The notes beneath the pieces are model-generated. The model saw only the letters and a list, made by a program, of their open reading frames with translations, was not told the origin of the DNA and searched no databases. From contig OZ001190.1 of assembly GCA_963921355.3 (NCBI GenBank), positions 2,542,001 to 2,606,000 of the forward strand: a DNA stretch of 64,000 bases, written 5' to 3'. Below, in pieces: positions 63,077 to 64,000 of this stretch. Position 1 is the stretch's first letter; each line of letters starts with the position of its first letter. The DNA is from CAWUEZ02 sp963921355. Its GTDB lineage: Bacteria > Pseudomonadota > Alphaproteobacteria > Thalassobaculales > Thalassobaculaceae. Both the position numbers and the translations under genes were made by a program.

Positions 63077-63421
63077 TCACTCAGTCCCCTTCACATGCCA
63101 ACCGGCGCTGAGGTCGATGTGGCGCACGGAACAGGTGTCGATCAGGTCTTCGTAGCCCGGTGGCAGGAAGGATACCTGCCAGTCGGCGCCGAACCGGTCC
63201 TTCACCGCCGCCAGATCCCGCCAGATCGAGGCGAAGATGACGGTGTCGCCGTCGCTCTCCACCTCATGGCCGAAGAAGTAGCCTTCGTTTCCAGGCTCGC
63301 CGCGGACGACCTCGGCGGAGGTCGTTGCGAACTTCGCCAGCAGGGTTTCCGCGCATCCGGGTTTCGCCTGCACTTCGAACAGCCGCAGGATCGGCCCTTG
63401 AGTGTCGCTGCTGTGTGCCAT
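63077..63421 (-). CDS. Antibiotic-biosynthesis-monooxygenase (ABM) fold protein
   Basis: A 114-residue ferredoxin-fold protein with LRLFEVQAKPGCAETLLAKF, EPGNEGYFFGHEVESDGDTV and FASIWRDLAAVKDRFG, the ABM/YgiN pattern. The C-terminal 30 residues contain SCSVRHIDL-like CSVRHIDL. Start ATG 63421 has a GGAGGAG site. Members are quinol oxidases or heme-degrading or unassigned; the substrate is unknown. It is convergent with ald, with only five bases between the stops. Confidence 0.82.
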   Translation of the reverse strand: MAHSSDTQGPILRLFEVQAKPGCAETLLAKFATTSAEVVRGEPGNEGYFFGHEVESDGDTVIFASIWRDLAAVKDRFGADWQVSFLPPGYEDLIDTCSVRHIDLSAGWHVKGTE

Positions 63422-63545
63422 GTTTCTCCTCCGCGGGTCTGGGCGTCGCTGTAACTTCGGTCGCTGCGGATCATTGTGCTCCCAGTTGGCCGGCGACACA
63501 TGTGTCAGCCGCGCGCGACACAAATTCACACCAGGAGCCTTGTTA

Positions 63546-64000
63546 ATGCTGCGTTTGATTGTCCTGGGTTTCACCCATGGGGCGACGCTGCTGGCCGGCA
63601 TCGCGCTCGGCATCTACCTGCTGCCGATCCTGACCGCCCCGGCCTCCATCGACCGGGCGGAACTGGCGGCCAGTGCCGAAGGGGCGGTCTACAGCACTGA
63701 ATTCACCCGCGACCTCGCGGGCAGCGATTTCCTGCATTGGGGCGAAGGCCGGGTGAGCCTCACGCTGGACAGGATCGTCCATGAAGGGACGCTGGCGCCA
63801 GGTCCGGACTACAAGCTCTACCTGGTCCCGGGCTTTGTCGAAGACGAAGCGCAGTTCCTGGCCGTCAAGGACCAGGCGCGGGTGATCGGCGATGTGAAGA
63901 CCTTTGACGGCTTCGCGCTCGACCTGCCGGAAGGTGTCAGCCTCGACGCCTACACCACGGTGCTGGTCTGGTGCGAATCCTTCGGCGAGTTCATCACGGC
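63546..64000 (+). CDS. DM13-domain exported protein, C-terminus cut off
   Basis: At least 151 residues; the gene runs off the right edge. An N-terminal membrane segment (LGFTHGATLLAGIALGIYLL) is followed by a DM13 domain: DFLHWGEGRVSLTLDR, GPDYKLYLVPGFV and YTTVLVWCESFGEFI, with the conserved Cys near residue 145, proposed to function in redox reactions. The domain probably faces the periplasm. The start follows a region with the palindrome GACACATGTGTC (63495-63506). Confidence 0.85.
   Translation, partial: MLRLIVLGFTHGATLLAGIALGIYLLPILTAPASIDRAELAASAEGAVYSTEFTRDLAGSDFLHWGEGRVSLTLDRIVHEGTLAPGPDYKLYLVPGFVEDEAQFLAVKDQARVIGDVKTFDGFALDLPEGVSLDAYTTVLVWCESFGEFIT

Noticed and set aside
63495..63506. 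Palindrome GACACATGTGTC as an operator for the DM13 gene
   Set aside because: A single 12-base palindrome without a partner site or linked regulator; it could be chance, so it is only mentioned.

Overview
The window is 64 kb of GC-rich, densely coded DNA from an alphaproteobacterium. A Rhodospirillales-type marine or soil heterotroph is my best guess, based on the Rrf2-sufBCDS-SufT-sufA locus, the Atm1-type exporter, the small cold-shock neighbourhood proteins, the many 2-oxoglutarate/Fe(II) oxygenases and the beta-hydroxyaspartate cycle. The genus is not determined. I see no rRNA, tRNA, transposase, phage gene or CRISPR array.

Layout. 0-3 kb: end of a DMT transporter, a metallophosphoesterase gene interrupted by an in-frame TGA, and a PhyH-type dioxygenase. 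3-5.9 kb: a DUF1217 protein paired with an acidic three-repeat protein, transcribed from an AT-rich island. 5.9-12.4 kb: AhpD-like protein, M14 carboxypeptidase, ArsC/Spx-like protein, then an amino-acid oxidase set (FAD oxidase, LysE exporter, 2Fe-2S ferredoxin-like subunit, FAD/BFD subunit) and a DUF1194 protein. 12.4-18.4 kb: two large uncharacterised proteins, an IPNS-like oxygenase, and BenE divergent from a GntR/FCD regulator. 18.4-24 kb: the beta-hydroxyaspartate cycle (bhcR divergent from bhcABCD), which assimilates glyoxylate and glycine to oxaloacetate. 24-30.5 kb: a DMT transporter bracketed by inverted palindromic repeats, then a decaying chaperone-usher fimbrial cluster. 30.5-36.8 kb: a complete suf Fe-S assembly operon. 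37-43.6 kb: a catabolic locus with an IPNS-like oxygenase, an XRE/cupin regulator, a NicX/M29-like metalloenzyme, a CMD-family protein, a polar amino-acid ABC transporter and a creatininase-family amidohydrolase. 43.7-50.5 kb: lipoprotein, epoxide hydrolase-like protein, SDR, Crp/Fnr regulator with NnrS, and an erythromycin-esterase-family protein. 50.5-54.5 kb: small membrane, lipoprotein, PAS and cold-shock genes separated by palindromic repeats. 54.8-64 kb: threonine aldolase, Atm1-type ABC exporter, a homodimeric E1-type TPP enzyme, DMT transporter, alanine dehydrogenase, ABM monooxygenase and a DM13 protein.

Several genes touch glycine or glyoxylate: the Bhc cycle, the amino-acid oxidase trio, threonine aldolase and alanine dehydrogenase. 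A functional link between them is inference only.

At least four families of imperfect palindromic intergenic repeats occur. One (46351 and 60318) begins with TAG and supplies the stop codon of the upstream gene at both sites. One (23935 and 24994) brackets a transporter gene in inverted orientation. The least familiar loci are the DUF1217/acidic-repeat pair and the 37-43.6 kb catabolic locus with its tandem TTGCA-N5-TGCAA operators.
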